Source of the DNA: Nitrospirota bacterium
GTDB lineage: Bacteria > Nitrospirota > JACRHL01
DNA: 64,000 bases
Assembly: GCA_016212085.1 (NCBI GenBank)
Contig: JACRHL010000006.1
Span: 186,001 to 250,000 of the forward strand
Direction of reading: 5' to 3'
The notes beneath the pieces were generated by a model, which saw nothing but the letters and a program-made list of their open reading frames with translations, ran no database searches and was not told the DNA's origin. This document shows, one piece after another, positions 50,616 through 60,609 of this stretch (positions within the stretch are counted from its first letter, which is position 1; every line of letters starts with the position of its first letter). The position numbers were made by a program, and so were the translations under genes.

Positions 50616-52292
50616 GTGGCCGCCCAGTACATCTTCACCCTGCACCGCCTGTCCAAGGTGGTGCCTCCCAAGCGCGAGATATTGAAGGACATCAGCCTGT
50701 CGTTCCTGCCGGGTGCCAAGATCGGCATCCTGGGCCTGAACGGCTCCGGCAAGAGCTCCCTGCTCCGGATCATGGCCGGGGAGGATACCGCGTTCCTGGG
50801 CGAGGCCAAGCCCGCGCCGGGCACCCGCATCGGCTATCTGCCCCAGGAGCCCAAGCTGGACCCGGCCAAGGACGTGCGCGGCAACGTGGAGGAGGGGGTG
50901 GCGGCCACCCGCGCCCTGCTCGACCGTTTTGCCGAGGTGAGCATGCGCTTCGCCGAGCCCCTGGGCGACGACGAGATGGAGGCCCTGCTCGCCGAGCAGG
51001 CCAGGTTGCAGGACGCCATCGACGCCGCCGACGCCTGGGATCTGGACCGCAAGCTGGAGATCGCCGCCGATGCCCTGCGCCTGCCGCCCTGGGACGCGGA
51101 CGTGACCCGGCTGTCCGGCGGCGAGAAGCGCCGCGTGGCCCTGTGCCGGCTGCTGCTCTCGGCGCCGGACATGCTGCTGCTGGACGAGCCCACCAACCAC
51201 CTGGACGCGGAATCGGTGGCCTGGCTGGAGCGCTTCCTGGAGGAGTATCCGGGCACCGTGGTGGCCGTCACCCACGACCGCTACTTCCTGGACAACGCCG
51301 CCGGCTGGATCCTGGAGCTGGACCGTGGCCGCGGCATCCCCTGGGAGGGTAACTACAGCTCCTGGCTGGAGCAGAAGGAGGCGCGCCTCAAGTTCGAGGA
51401 GAAGCAGGAAAGCGCCCGCCAGCGCACCATCCGCCACGAGCTGGAATGGGTGCGCGCCGGCTCCAGGGGGCGCCACGCCAAGGGCAAGGCCCGCCTCACC
51501 CGGTTCGAGGAGCTGGCCAGCCAGGAGGCCATCAAGCGCAACGAGACCAACGAGATCTTCATTCCGCCCGGCGAGCGCCTGGGCGAACTGGTGATCGAGG
51601 CCCGGGGCCTGAGGAAGACGGTGGGCGACCGGGTGCTGATCGACGCCCTGGACTTTACCGTGCCGCGCGGCGCCATCGTGGGCATCATCGGCCCCAACGG
51701 CGCGGGCAAGAGCACCCTGTTCAAGATGATCGCCGGCATCGAGAAGCCCACGGGCGGCGCCCTGCGCGTGGGCGACACGGTGCGGCTCGCTCACGTGGAC
51801 CAGACGCGCGACGACCTGAACGCCGGCAAGACCGTGTGGGAGGAGGTCTCCGGCGGCCGCGACATCATGCTGGTGGGCAAGACCGAGCTGGCCTCCCGCG
51901 CCTATGTGGGGCGCTTCAACTTCAAGGGCACCGACCAGCAGAAGCGGGTGGGGGAGCTGTCCGGCGGCGAGAGGAACCGCCTGCACCTGGCCAAGCTCCT
52001 GGCCTCCGGCGGCAACGTGCTGCTCCTGGACGAGCCCACCAACGACCTGGACGTGGAAACCATGCGCGCCCTCGAGGAGGCGTTGCTGGAGTTCGCCGGC
52101 TGCATCATGGTCATCAGCCACGACCGCTGGTTCCTGGACCGCGTGGCCACCCACATGATGGTGTTCGAGGACGAGGGACAGGTGATCTTCATGGAGGGCA
52201 GCTTCAGCGATTACGAGGCCGACAAACGCAAGCGCCTGGGTGACGACGCGGTCCGCCCGCACCGCATGCGCTACAAGCGGCTGGCCACCTAG
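50616..52292 (+). CDS. ettA: Energy-dependent translational throttle protein EttA
   Basis: A 558-residue ABC-F protein, two ABC domains and no membrane segments. Walker A motifs are GLNGSGKSS and GPNGAGKST; the ABC signatures are LSGGEKRRVALC and LSGGERNRLHLAK; Walker B regions are MLLLDEPTNHLD and VLLLDEPTNDLD. The linker has KRNETNEIFIPPGERLG, the EttA-specific segment. EttA binds the ribosomal E site and regulates early elongation according to energy state. The GTG start 50616 has AAGGA upstream; length matches E. coli EttA. The upstream in-frame extension is low-complexity. Confidence 0.96.
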   Translation: MAAQYIFTLHRLSKVVPPKREILKDISLSFLPGAKIGILGLNGSGKSSLLRIMAGEDTAFLGEAKPAPGTRIGYLPQEPKLDPAKDVRGNVEEGVAATRALLDRFAEVSMRFAEPLGDDEMEALLAEQARLQDAIDAADAWDLDRKLEIAADALRLPPWDADVTRLSGGEKRRVALCRLLLSAPDMLLLDEPTNHLDAESVAWLERFLEEYPGTVVAVTHDRYFLDNAAGWILELDRGRGIPWEGNYSSWLEQKEARLKFEEKQESARQRTIRHELEWVRAGSRGRHAKGKARLTRFEELASQEAIKRNETNEIFIPPGERLGELVIEARGLRKTVGDRVLIDALDFTVPRGAIVGIIGPNGAGKSTLFKMIAGIEKPTGGALRVGDTVRLAHVDQTRDDLNAGKTVWEEVSGGRDIMLVGKTELASRAYVGRFNFKGTDQQKRVGELSGGERNRLHLAKLLASGGNVLLLDEPTNDLDVETMRALEEALLEFAGCIMVISHDRWFLDRVATHMMVFEDEGQVIFMEGSFSDYEADKRKRLGDDAVRPHRMRYKRLAT

Positions 52293-52348
52293 GGCCTGTC
52301 AGTCAGGCACCGGCCATCGCCCGAAAGGGCGGCGGCGGGGACGGGGCA

Positions 52349-52378
52349 TTGAAATATCCGGCTTGACGCGGATATACT
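52349..52378 (+). promoter_or_regulatory. Sigma-70-like promoter for infA
   Basis: A -35 box TTGAAA (52349-52354) and -10 box TATACT (52373-52378) are separated by 18 bp, in a locally AT-rich stretch before infA. A small tetraloop hairpin (cgccc-gaaa-gggcg, 52318-52331) lies just upstream, after ettA, and may mark the end of the ettA transcript. Confidence 0.6.
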
Positions 52379-52438
52379 AATCGGATTTCACGGCCTCCGC
52401 ACGGGGCGGCGGCCCGAGCACTCAATAAGGACGGCGCA

Positions 52439-52657
52439 TTGTCCAAGGAAGAATCCATCGAGGTCGAGGGCACGGTCATCGAGACGCTGCCGAACGCCTT
52501 TTTCAAGGTCGAGACCGAGAACGGGCACCAGGTGCTGGCACACATCTCCGGCAAGATGCGCAAGCACTACATCCGCATCCTCCCGGGTGACAAGGTCACC
52601 ATGGAGCTGAGCCCCTACGACCTGACCCGCGGACGCATCACCTACCGCGAGCGCTAA
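52439..52657 (+). CDS. infA: Translation initiation factor IF-1
   Basis: A 72-residue S1-like OB-fold protein: [43 protein letters not shown] and [15 protein letters not shown], nearly identical to the family consensus. The start codon is TTG at 52439, with AAGGA upstream at a suitable distance; no ATG is available. It binds the ribosomal A site during initiation. Confidence 0.97.
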   Translation: MSKEESIEVEGTVIETLPNAFFKVETENGHQVLAHISGKMRKHYIRILPGDKVTMELSPYDLTRGRITYRER

Positions 52658-52675
52658 GGCGCTTACCCGCCCCCG

Positions 52676-52735
52676 GCGGAGCCGGCGCGCCGCCTGGGGC
52701 GGTGCCCGGCGCGGCCGGGGTCTCCCCCTTTTTTT
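52676..52735 (+). terminator. GC-rich terminator-like region after infA
   Basis: Several overlapping GC-rich stems (for example ccgcc-tgg-ggcgg) precede a run of seven T residues at 52729-52735. The stem-to-T-run spacing is not ideal because ccccc intervenes, so the exact structure is uncertain. Confidence 0.45.
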
Positions 52736-52787
52736 CCCCCGAAAAAGCAGCCCGCGCCCGCTCAAGGGATCGCTCCGTTCCGCCGAA

Positions 52788-53663
52788 ATGACGGACAGGC
52801 CGACCCCTATGGAAACGCGCAACACCGTCAAGACAATCCTCCGCGTCGACGCGCTGCCGACACTGCCGGACGTGATCCACGAGATCCTCGCGATCACCGG
52901 CGACCCGATGTCGTCCATGAAGGGGTTGGCCACGGTCATCGAGCGTGATCCGGCCCTGTCGGCCAACATGCTCAAGCTGGTCAACTCGGCCTATTTCGGC
53001 TTTTCGCGCAAGATATCGGTCATTCGCGACGCGGGCGTGCTGCTCGGCTATGGCACCGTCCGCGCCATGGCGTTGGGCACGGTGGTGATTTCCAGCGTCA
53101 ACGTCGAGCGTCTCGATTGCCATCGCTTCTGGGCGCACTCCCTGGCCACCGCCGTGACCACCAACGCGCTGGCCCGCGAGGTGAACCACCCGGACCTGGA
53201 CCAGGCGTTCATCGCCGGCCTGCTGCACGACGTGGGCGTGCTGCTGCTGGCGGTGTCGTTCCCGGACTTGTCCGGCGGCGTGCCGATGGCCGGAGGGGAT
53301 TCCCAGGACGCGGCCGACCGCGAAATCGCCGCCTTCGGCATCACCCACGAACAGGCCGGCGCCCACCTGGCGCGCCACTGGCGCTTCGACGCGCGGCTCA
53401 CCCGCGCCATCGAGGAACACCACCTCGCCCCCGGCCGCGAGCCGGAGCGGATGAGCGCCCTGGGGCGCATGGTGTGGCTGGCGGAATGGATGCTGGGCGA
53501 GCGCTACCGGCTGCCCCACGAGGAACCGTCCGCCGACCGGCAGGCGGAGGCGGTGGCGCGCTCCCTCGGCTATCCGCTCGACTTGCTGCGCGGCGCCGCC
53601 AAGCGCATCGACAAGGAACTGGGGATCGTCGAGCCGCTGCTCAGCGGAAGGGCCGAGATGTGA
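52788..53663 (+). CDS. HDOD-domain signalling protein
   Basis: A 291-residue HDOD protein. The domain spans about 20-220: LPTLPDVIHEILAITGDPMSSMKGLATVIERDPALSANMLKLVNSA is the classical start, and AGLLHDVGVLLLAV is the HD-like helix. HDOD proteins are regulatory scaffolds in two-component and cyclic-nucleotide signalling, usually without phosphatase activity. A second ATG at 52809 is an alternative start. The stop overlaps the GTG of the hybrid kinase gene (GTGA), which suggests a functional pair. Confidence 0.9.
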   Translation: MTDRPTPMETRNTVKTILRVDALPTLPDVIHEILAITGDPMSSMKGLATVIERDPALSANMLKLVNSAYFGFSRKISVIRDAGVLLGYGTVRAMALGTVVISSVNVERLDCHRFWAHSLATAVTTNALAREVNHPDLDQAFIAGLLHDVGVLLLAVSFPDLSGGVPMAGGDSQDAADREIAAFGITHEQAGAHLARHWRFDARLTRAIEEHHLAPGREPERMSALGRMVWLAEWMLGERYRLPHEEPSADRQAEAVARSLGYPLDLLRGAAKRIDKELGIVEPLLSGRAEM

Positions 53664-55378
53664 ACATCCACGACGATCACACCCCGGACCGTCCGATCCT
53701 GGACCCGGCCCTCGCCGAGTCGGCGAGCCTGTTCCGGTCCAAGATCGCCGAACTGTCGCTGGTGCGCGAGCTGGCGGACTGCGGTGCCCTGCTGGACGAC
53801 CTGGAGGCCCTCGGCAACGCCATCACCGGCGTCGTGCAGGGGGCCCTGCAAATCGACGCCTGCGCCTTGTTCGGCCCCGAGGACGGGGAGGGGTGGCGCT
53901 TTCTGGGCGGCGTCAGCCTGGACCCGTGCGGGGTGCCGCCCGAATACGTGGCTCCCAACCTGCTCGACCTTGCCGCCAACGCCATGGATGGCGTGGCCAG
54001 CACCGGTCGCGGCAACGCGGACGGCGTGCCCCAGCAACTGGCCGTGGGCCTCAACCAGGGCGCGCGCCGGGTGGGCGTGCTGGTGCTGACCGACCCGGAC
54101 GCGGCCACCATCTGGAACCGCCGCCAGGATCTGCTGGCCATCGTCACCCGTCAGGTGGCCACCCTGGCGGACGCGGCCCAGATGTACCACAAGGTCGAGG
54201 ACACCAACCGCTACCTGGAAATCACCCTCGAACAGCGCACCCAGAGCCTGAAGGAAACCCAGGAACGGCTGCACCAGCAGGAGAAGCTGGCGTCCCTGGG
54301 GCAGCTGGTGACCGGCGTCAGCCACGAGCTGAACAACCGCCTGGTGCCGGTGCTGGGCTACGCGCAACTGCTCAAGGCGCAGGAGCTGGACGGCGAGGCG
54401 CGCCGCGCGGTGGACGCCATCGAATCGGCGGCCCTGGGCAGCAAGCGCATCGTGGACGACATGCTCTCCTTCGCGCGCCCGGTGCAACCCCGCCCGGAGC
54501 CGTTGCAACTGGGTGAGCTGCTGCGCCAGGTGGCCGGCAACGTGGCCATCGCCCACGACGGGCCGTGCCCGCTCAAGGTACTCGCGCGGGACGGGGTGCC
54601 CATGGTGGCGGTGGACCGGCAGCAGGTGGAACAGGTGTTCCACAACCTCATCAAGAACGCCCTGGAGGCGGTCGCCGATCGGCGCGACGGCAACGTGCGC
54701 GTGACCGTCGGCGGCGATGCCGGACGGGTGACCGTGACCATCGAAGACAACGGAACCGGCATCCCCGACGACGTGCAGCCGCGCATCTTCGAGCCGTTCT
54801 TCAGCACCAAGGCGGTGGGCAAGGGGACCGGGCTCGGCCTGTCCATCACCCACGGCCTGACCCGGGCCAACGGCGGCACCATCCGCATGGAAAGCCGCAA
54901 TGGCATCGGCACGCGCTTCATGGTGTCGTTCCCGGCGCTTGCGGAACACGCGGCGGATGACGCCGGGCAAGACCCGGAAAAACATAAAGTAAAATATAAT
55001 AGATCACAATCCACGTCATTCATAAAAAAGACGGTTCTTGTTGTGGATGACGAGCCGGGAATCCGCGAGTTCCTGGCCCACGCCCTGGCGCGGGATTTCG
55101 AGGTGCGGACGGCGGAAAACGGCATGGACGCCCAGTCGGCGCTGGCCGGCCAGGGCTTCGACATGATCCTGATGGATCTGCGCATGCCCGGCCTGGGTGG
55201 CATGGAGCTGTACCGCTGGCTGCGCGCGGAGCGGCCGGACCTGGCGGACGTGGTGGTGTTCATGACCGGCGATCAGTACGACCCGGAGACCGTCACGTTC
55301 CTGAGCGAACGCCGCAACCGGCAACTGCGCAAGCCGTTCACGCTGAGCCAACTGCGCGGCGCCCTGGGCGACGCCTGA
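53660..55378 (+). CDS. GAF-histidine kinase-receiver hybrid
   Basis: A 572-residue soluble hybrid kinase. A GAF-like sensor (about 30-185) is followed by a coiled coil (EQRTQSLKETQERLHQQEK), then HisKA with H-box VTGVSHELNNRL (acceptor His about 220). The catalytic domain has FHNLIKNALEAV, EDNGTGIP and GTGLGLSI. A receiver domain ends the protein (about 455-572), with LVVDDEP and phosphoacceptor Asp in ILMDLRMPG. The joint between kinase and receiver (54975-55035) is conspicuously AT-rich and encodes a basic linker. No membrane segment. The GTG start overlaps the HDOD stop. Confidence 0.9.
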   Translation: MNIHDDHTPDRPILDPALAESASLFRSKIAELSLVRELADCGALLDDLEALGNAITGVVQGALQIDACALFGPEDGEGWRFLGGVSLDPCGVPPEYVAPNLLDLAANAMDGVASTGRGNADGVPQQLAVGLNQGARRVGVLVLTDPDAATIWNRRQDLLAIVTRQVATLADAAQMYHKVEDTNRYLEITLEQRTQSLKETQERLHQQEKLASLGQLVTGVSHELNNRLVPVLGYAQLLKAQELDGEARRAVDAIESAALGSKRIVDDMLSFARPVQPRPEPLQLGELLRQVAGNVAIAHDGPCPLKVLARDGVPMVAVDRQQVEQVFHNLIKNALEAVADRRDGNVRVTVGGDAGRVTVTIEDNGTGIPDDVQPRIFEPFFSTKAVGKGTGLGLSITHGLTRANGGTIRMESRNGIGTRFMVSFPALAEHAADDAGQDPEKHKVKYNRSQSTSFIKKTVLVVDDEPGIREFLAHALARDFEVRTAENGMDAQSALAGQGFDMILMDLRMPGLGGMELYRWLRAERPDLADVVVFMTGDQYDPETVTFLSERRNRQLRKPFTLSQLRGALGDA

Positions 55379-55715
55379 GGGCGGCCCTCACAAACGGACA
55401 CGGGCGGCCCAGGCAAACACCGCCGAGAACGCGTCGCTACACATTGAAAAACAAGGATAAACTTGGCTTGTAACGCCCCCTTTCGCCTCGCCTTGTATTT
55501 TACATAATATATATTATCGGAAGTAAATCGAGGGCCAAAAGGGGCCCTCCTGTGTTCCGGCGGACGGCTCCCCCCGCCGCCCAAGCGGGCCGTCACGCGG
55601 TCAACCGCACGCGGTCAACCGGCGCACACCCCGATGGTGGCGCGCCCCGGCGCCGAACCTTATGGAACGTGATATCGGTGAAACCCCCGCCCCCTGGCCG
55701 AGGGTGGATCGGCCG
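55379..55715. other. Convergent intergenic region with AT-rich palindrome and repeats
   Basis: About 337 nt between the convergent hybrid kinase and amrS genes hold no gene. An AT-rich island at about 55484-55530 includes a perfect 14-bp palindrome ataatatatattat (55504-55517). A hairpin gagggcc-(aaaagg)-ggccctc lies at 55530-55549 but lacks a T-tract. It is an unusual place for AT-rich, promoter-like DNA because both flanking genes end here. Confidence 0.5.
55594..55621. repeat. 14-bp tandem duplication
   Basis: The unit cacgcggtcaaccg occurs twice in direct, adjacent copies (55594-55607, 55608-55621) in the intergenic region. Two copies only; no known function. Confidence 0.85.
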
Positions 55716-56788
<1,073 letters not shown>

Positions 56789-56792
<4 letters not shown>

Positions 56793-58174
56793 GGGGTATC
56801 CCCCTTCTCGGTATGCCGGGCGACCGTGAAACGGTGCAGGGCGACTCCCGGCGACCAGAAATCCGCCGGCAGGCCCGCCTTGCGCTTCAGGGCCCCCAGG
56901 AAATCCCGCGGTTGCGGAAAGGTTTTCCACACCTGGGGCAGGAAGGTGCCCCGCAGGGCGCCGCAGGATAGCACCACCCCGTCCACCCCCGGACGCAGGG
57001 CATCCACCGCCTCCGCCTCGGTGCCGAACGGAATCGCTTCCAGCGCCGACAGCTCCGACACCTCCACCGCCGCCCGCCGGAACTCGTCGGCGGTGAGCGG
57101 CGTGAAACGCGGATCGTCGAAGGCGGCGGCGCGGGCATTGGCGCACACGTCCTCGAACAGCGAGCGGAACGGGTTGAGGGTGCCCATGCAGCCGCGCAGT
57201 TCGCCTTCCAGGCGCAGGGTCACGAAGGTGGCGGCCGGGGTGTTCAGCCAGTCCGCCGCCGCCTCGGGTGGCGCGCCCCGGCCCAGCCGGGCGGCAATGG
57301 CCGCCCGCGCCAGTTCCCGCAGCACGGTGGCGCGCTCCGTCGCGGTGGCCGGTGGCGGCTGGACGGCCCGCTCCGCCCCCTCGACAAGGACGAACGCCCC
57401 ATAGCCCACCACCCGCGACCGGTCGCCGGCGGTGTCGCCGGAGTTGCGCAGGTCGGCCAGGTGCGCCGTCAGTCCGTGGCGGCGGGCGCTGGCCAGCAGC
57501 CCCCACAGGGGCGTGGCGCCGCAGGCGTGGTTGTGGCTGATGGCGCCGTGATCCAGGCCCAGGATGGCGTGCCGGGTGGCGTCGTCCAGCGCCCGAGCCA
57601 GGTCGTAGGGCAGGTAGTGGGACAGGTCGGAACTGATCACCATCAGCGTCTCCTCCCCGTTCCACACCGTTTCGAACACCTCCGCAACCTCGTCCGGAGT
57701 GGCCTCCCCCACCACCAGGGGCAACAGCGAGAAGTTGCCCAGGCGCATCTGCAGGAATGGCAGGTGCACCTCCAGCGAGTGTTCCGGCGCGTGCGGCCGG
57801 TTGTCCGCCCGCACCTGGGGCAGCTCCAGCACCCGTTTCACCGCCTCGGCGTCCACCGGGATGTCACCCAGGGGGGTGCGGAAGCGGTCGACGGCGGCCA
57901 CCACGATGCCGCGCACCGGCACCCGGTGCGCGGGACCGGCCAGCACCACCCGGCGGTAGCCCATGGCGGCGGAAATCAGGTTATAGGCGCAGGCCGCCAC
58001 CGGTCCGGAATAGACGTATCCCGCGTGCGGCACCACCAGCGCCTTGGGCACACTGCCATGCAGGGCCTCCGGCGCCGGGTTGTCGTTCAGCAAGGTCAGA
58101 ATGTCGTGGCGCAACGCCGCCGCGTCGGCTGGATAGAACAGCCCCGCGACCGCTGGCGCGCGTACCTGCAACAT
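56789..58174 (-). CDS. Memo-AMMECR1 fusion (AmmeMemoRadiSam B-A)
   Basis: A 461-residue fusion. The N-terminal Memo-like domain (about 1-265) has RAPAVAGLFYPAD, VPHAGYVYSGPVAA, LAGPAHRVPVRG, HSLEVHLPFLQ and VISSDLSHYLPYD, with the His and Asp residues of the metal site. A C-terminal AMMECR1 domain (about 285-450) includes TLRLEGELRGCMGTL, the family signature, and FRSLFEDVCANARAAAFDDPRF. Both domains are usually separate genes with amrS; fusion supports a physical complex. ATG 58174 has GGAGGAG upstream. The 125-nt region before it holds a perfect 16-nt palindrome (58248-58263) and a TACAAT -10-like box on the minus strand (58219-58224). Confidence 0.92.
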
Positions 58175-58299
58175 GGCGACTCCTCCGCCACGGGCCGGCT
58201 CTCCCCCCATCTGAATTCATTGTAGCCTATCGACCGGAAATATTCCGGCCCCCGGCCGGGGGCATTTCACTTGACCGCCCGGTCAACCCGGCGCGGCCG

Positions 58300-58947
58300 T
58301 CAGAACAGCGCGTGCAGGTCCGCCGCGCTGCCGATGGCATGGTCCACGCCGTGGGCCGCCAGGCGCTCCGCCCCGTCGGTACCCCAGGCCACGCCCGCCA
58401 CCGCCACGCCGGCGCCGCGCGCCGTTTCCACGTCCACCCGCGTGTCGCCCACGTACAGGCAGTGGGCGGGCGCCACGCCCAGGCTGGCCATGGCGCGCAC
58501 CAGACCCTCGGGGTCGGGCTTCATGCGCGCCACGTCGTCGGCGCCCAGCACCACGGCGAAGTGGTGGCGCACCCCCAGGGCGTCCAGGATGGTTTCGGTG
58601 TGGCCGCGGCGCTTGCTGGTGACCACCCCCATGCGCACGCCGCGGGCGGCGAGGCCGTCGAGCAGCGCCGCCACCCCCGCATGGAGGGCCGTCTGCCCGG
58701 CGCAGATGCCGTCGTAGTGGCGGCCGATGGCGTCGAGCAGGGCGCGCCGCTCGTCCGGGGCGCGCTCGGGAAAGATCGCCTCCAGCTTGTAGCCGATGTG
58801 GGCGGCGATCACCGCCTCCGGCACCGGTTCCCAGCCCAGTTCGTCGAGGGCGGCCAGGGTGCTGTGGACGATGGCGCGGGTGGAGTCGATGAGCGTGCCG
58901 TCCAGGTCGAACAGGGCGGCGCGATAGATTCTGGCGGGATTGTTCAT
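58300..58947 (-). CDS. HAD family phosphatase, phosphoglycolate phosphatase-like
   Basis: A 215-residue HAD hydrolase. Motif I is ALFDLDGTLIDST (nucleophile Asp), motif II lies in VVTSKRRGH, motif III Lys in MKPDPEGL and motif IV is YVGDTRVDVETARGAG. The cap-1 position fits a beta-phosphoglucomutase/Gph-type enzyme. Phosphoglycolate is a plausible substrate but not proven. It is divergent from lgt, with 35 nt between starts. Confidence 0.88.
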   Translation of the reverse strand: MNNPARIYRAALFDLDGTLIDSTRAIVHSTLAALDELGWEPVPEAVIAAHIGYKLEAIFPERAPDERRALLDAIGRHYDGICAGQTALHAGVAALLDGLAARGVRMGVVTSKRRGHTETILDALGVRHHFAVVLGADDVARMKPDPEGLVRAMASLGVAPAHCLYVGDTRVDVETARGAGVAVAGVAWGTDGAERLAAHGVDHAIGSAADLHALF

Positions 58948-58982
58948 GACTTGGCGGGGCGATTCTGGTAAAACCACGCCCC

Positions 58983-59792
58983 ATGCTTCCCTATCCACAA
59001 ATCGACCCGGTGCTGCTGCACCTGGGCCCCATCAAGATCCGCTGGTACGGCATGATGTACCTGGCGGGGTTCGCCGTCGGCTACCTGCTGCTGAAACGCC
59101 AGATCCGCGAGGGCTCCCTGCGCATCACCGAGGAGCAGCTGGGCGGCCTGGCCACCGCCCTGATCCTCGGCGTGATCCTGGGCGGGCGCCTGGGTTACGT
59201 TCTATTTTACGACCTTTCCAGCTATCTCGCCGAGCCGGCGCGCATCCTGGCCATCTGGCAGGGGGGGATGAGCTTCCACGGCGGCCTGGTCGGCACCCTG
59301 GTGGCCGGGTGGATTTTCTGCCGGCGCGAGGGGCTGCGCTTTCTCACCCTCACCGACCGGGTGTGCGTGGTGGTGCCGGTGGGCCTGGGGCTGGGGCGCC
59401 TCGCCAACTTCATCAACACCGAGCTGGTGGGGCGCGTGACCGACGTGCCGTGGGCCATGGTATTCCCCGGCTGGGGGCCGTATCCGCGCCACCCCTCGCA
59501 GCTTTACCAGGCGTTCCTGGAGGGGGTGGTGCTGTTCACGGTGCTGTGGCTGCTGCGCAACCGCCTGACCCGGCCCGGCCAGCTCATCGGCCTGTTCCTG
59601 ACCCTGTACGCCTGTTTCCGCATGTTCGCCGAGCTGTTCCGCCAGCCGGACGCGCAGATCGGCTTTCTGGTGCTGGGCACCACCATGGGCCAGTGGCTGT
59701 CGGCGGTGATGCTGGGGGCCGGCGTGTGGCTGCTGGCCACGGCCCGGCGCCGGGCCGTGGCTATTCCGGCGGACGGCCGTAGCCGAAGGTGA
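58983..59792 (+). CDS. lgt: Prolipoprotein diacylglyceryl transferase
   Basis: A 269-residue multi-pass inner-membrane enzyme that adds diacylglycerol to the lipobox Cys of lipoproteins. Motifs are IRWYGMMYLAGF, GGRLGYVLFYDL, GGMSFHGGLVG (essential His), the Lgt signature GLGLGRLANFINTELVGRV and HPSQLYQAFLEG. About seven hydrophobic helices. It serves BamD and the FG-GAP lipoprotein also encoded in this window. The 3' end overlaps the convergent SDR gene by 32 nt, so the last residues are unusual. Confidence 0.96.
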   Translation: MLPYPQIDPVLLHLGPIKIRWYGMMYLAGFAVGYLLLKRQIREGSLRITEEQLGGLATALILGVILGGRLGYVLFYDLSSYLAEPARILAIWQGGMSFHGGLVGTLVAGWIFCRREGLRFLTLTDRVCVVVPVGLGLGRLANFINTELVGRVTDVPWAMVFPGWGPYPRHPSQLYQAFLEGVVLFTVLWLLRNRLTRPGQLIGLFLTLYACFRMFAELFRQPDAQIGFLVLGTTMGQWLSAVMLGAGVWLLATARRRAVAIPADGRSRR

Positions 59793-60531
59793 AGCCGCCG
59801 TCCACGGTGAGGCTCTCGCCGGTGACGAAGCCGGCCAGGTCGGAGGCGAAGAACAGCACCGCGCGGGCGATGTCGTCCGGCACCGCCAGGCGCCGCAACG
59901 GCGTTTGCCGGGCCAGCGACTCCCGCACCCACTCCGGCGCGTGGGGCGTCTCGCCGGTGACGGTGAAGCCGGGGCAGATGGCATTGACGGTGATGCCCAC
60001 CTCCCCCACCTCGTTGGCCAGGTCGCGGGCGAAGCCGCGCAAGGCCGAGACCGCCGTGGTGTAGGAGCTGTAACCGGGCACCGGGCGGTGCATGAGGGTG
60101 TTGAGCAGGAACAGGATGCGCCCCTCGCGGCGCAGCACCATGTCCTCCAGCACCGCCTGGCAGCAGTTGAAGGCCCCCTTGAGCAGCACGCCGAGCTGGG
60201 CCTCGTACTCCTCCCAGGTGCGTTGCAGGAAGGGGTGGCGGTCGATGTTGTTGTGGGCGGTGTGGATCAGCATGTCCACCCGCCCGAAGCGGGCCAGCAC
60301 CTCGGCCGCCATGGCGTCCACCGCCAGGCGGCTCGACACGTCCACCGCGTGGGGCACGGCCAGGCCCTTCATGTGCTCCATGTCGTTCATCAGGCGCTCG
60401 ATGACCTCGATGCGCTTGTGGTAGCCCAGCACCACCGTGGCCCCGGCGCACACCAGCTGGCGCGCCACGGCGGACCCCACCTCGCTGCTGGCGCCGGTGA
60501 GGATGATGATGCGGTTGGTCAGGTCGATCAT
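59761..60531 (-). CDS. Short-chain dehydrogenase homologue lacking catalytic motifs
   Basis: A 256-residue SDR-fold protein with FabG-like length and C-terminus (VTGESLTVDGGF). Key motifs are altered: the cofactor loop TGxxxGxG reads TGASSEVG, NNAG reads HTAH, the catalytic Ser position is Asn, and YxxxK reads YTTAV, leaving only the Tyr. The fold is probably kept, but reductase activity is unlikely. It may bind a nucleotide or act as a scaffold. It ends inside lgt, lies downstream of putA by 78 nt, and may be co-transcribed with it. Confidence 0.85.
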   Translation of the reverse strand: MIDLTNRIIILTGASSEVGSAVARQLVCAGATVVLGYHKRIEVIERLMNDMEHMKGLAVPHAVDVSSRLAVDAMAAEVLARFGRVDMLIHTAHNNIDRHPFLQRTWEEYEAQLGVLLKGAFNCCQAVLEDMVLRREGRILFLLNTLMHRPVPGYSSYTTAVSALRGFARDLANEVGEVGITVNAICPGFTVTGETPHAPEWVRESLARQTPLRRLAVPDDIARAVLFFASDLAGFVTGESLTVDGGFTFGYGRPPE

Positions 60532-60609
60532 GAAGCGCTCTCCGTTGTTGGCGGGCAAATTACAGCACGGATGCGCGAATCTGACAAATCAGCCGGCGCG
60601 GGCGGCCCG

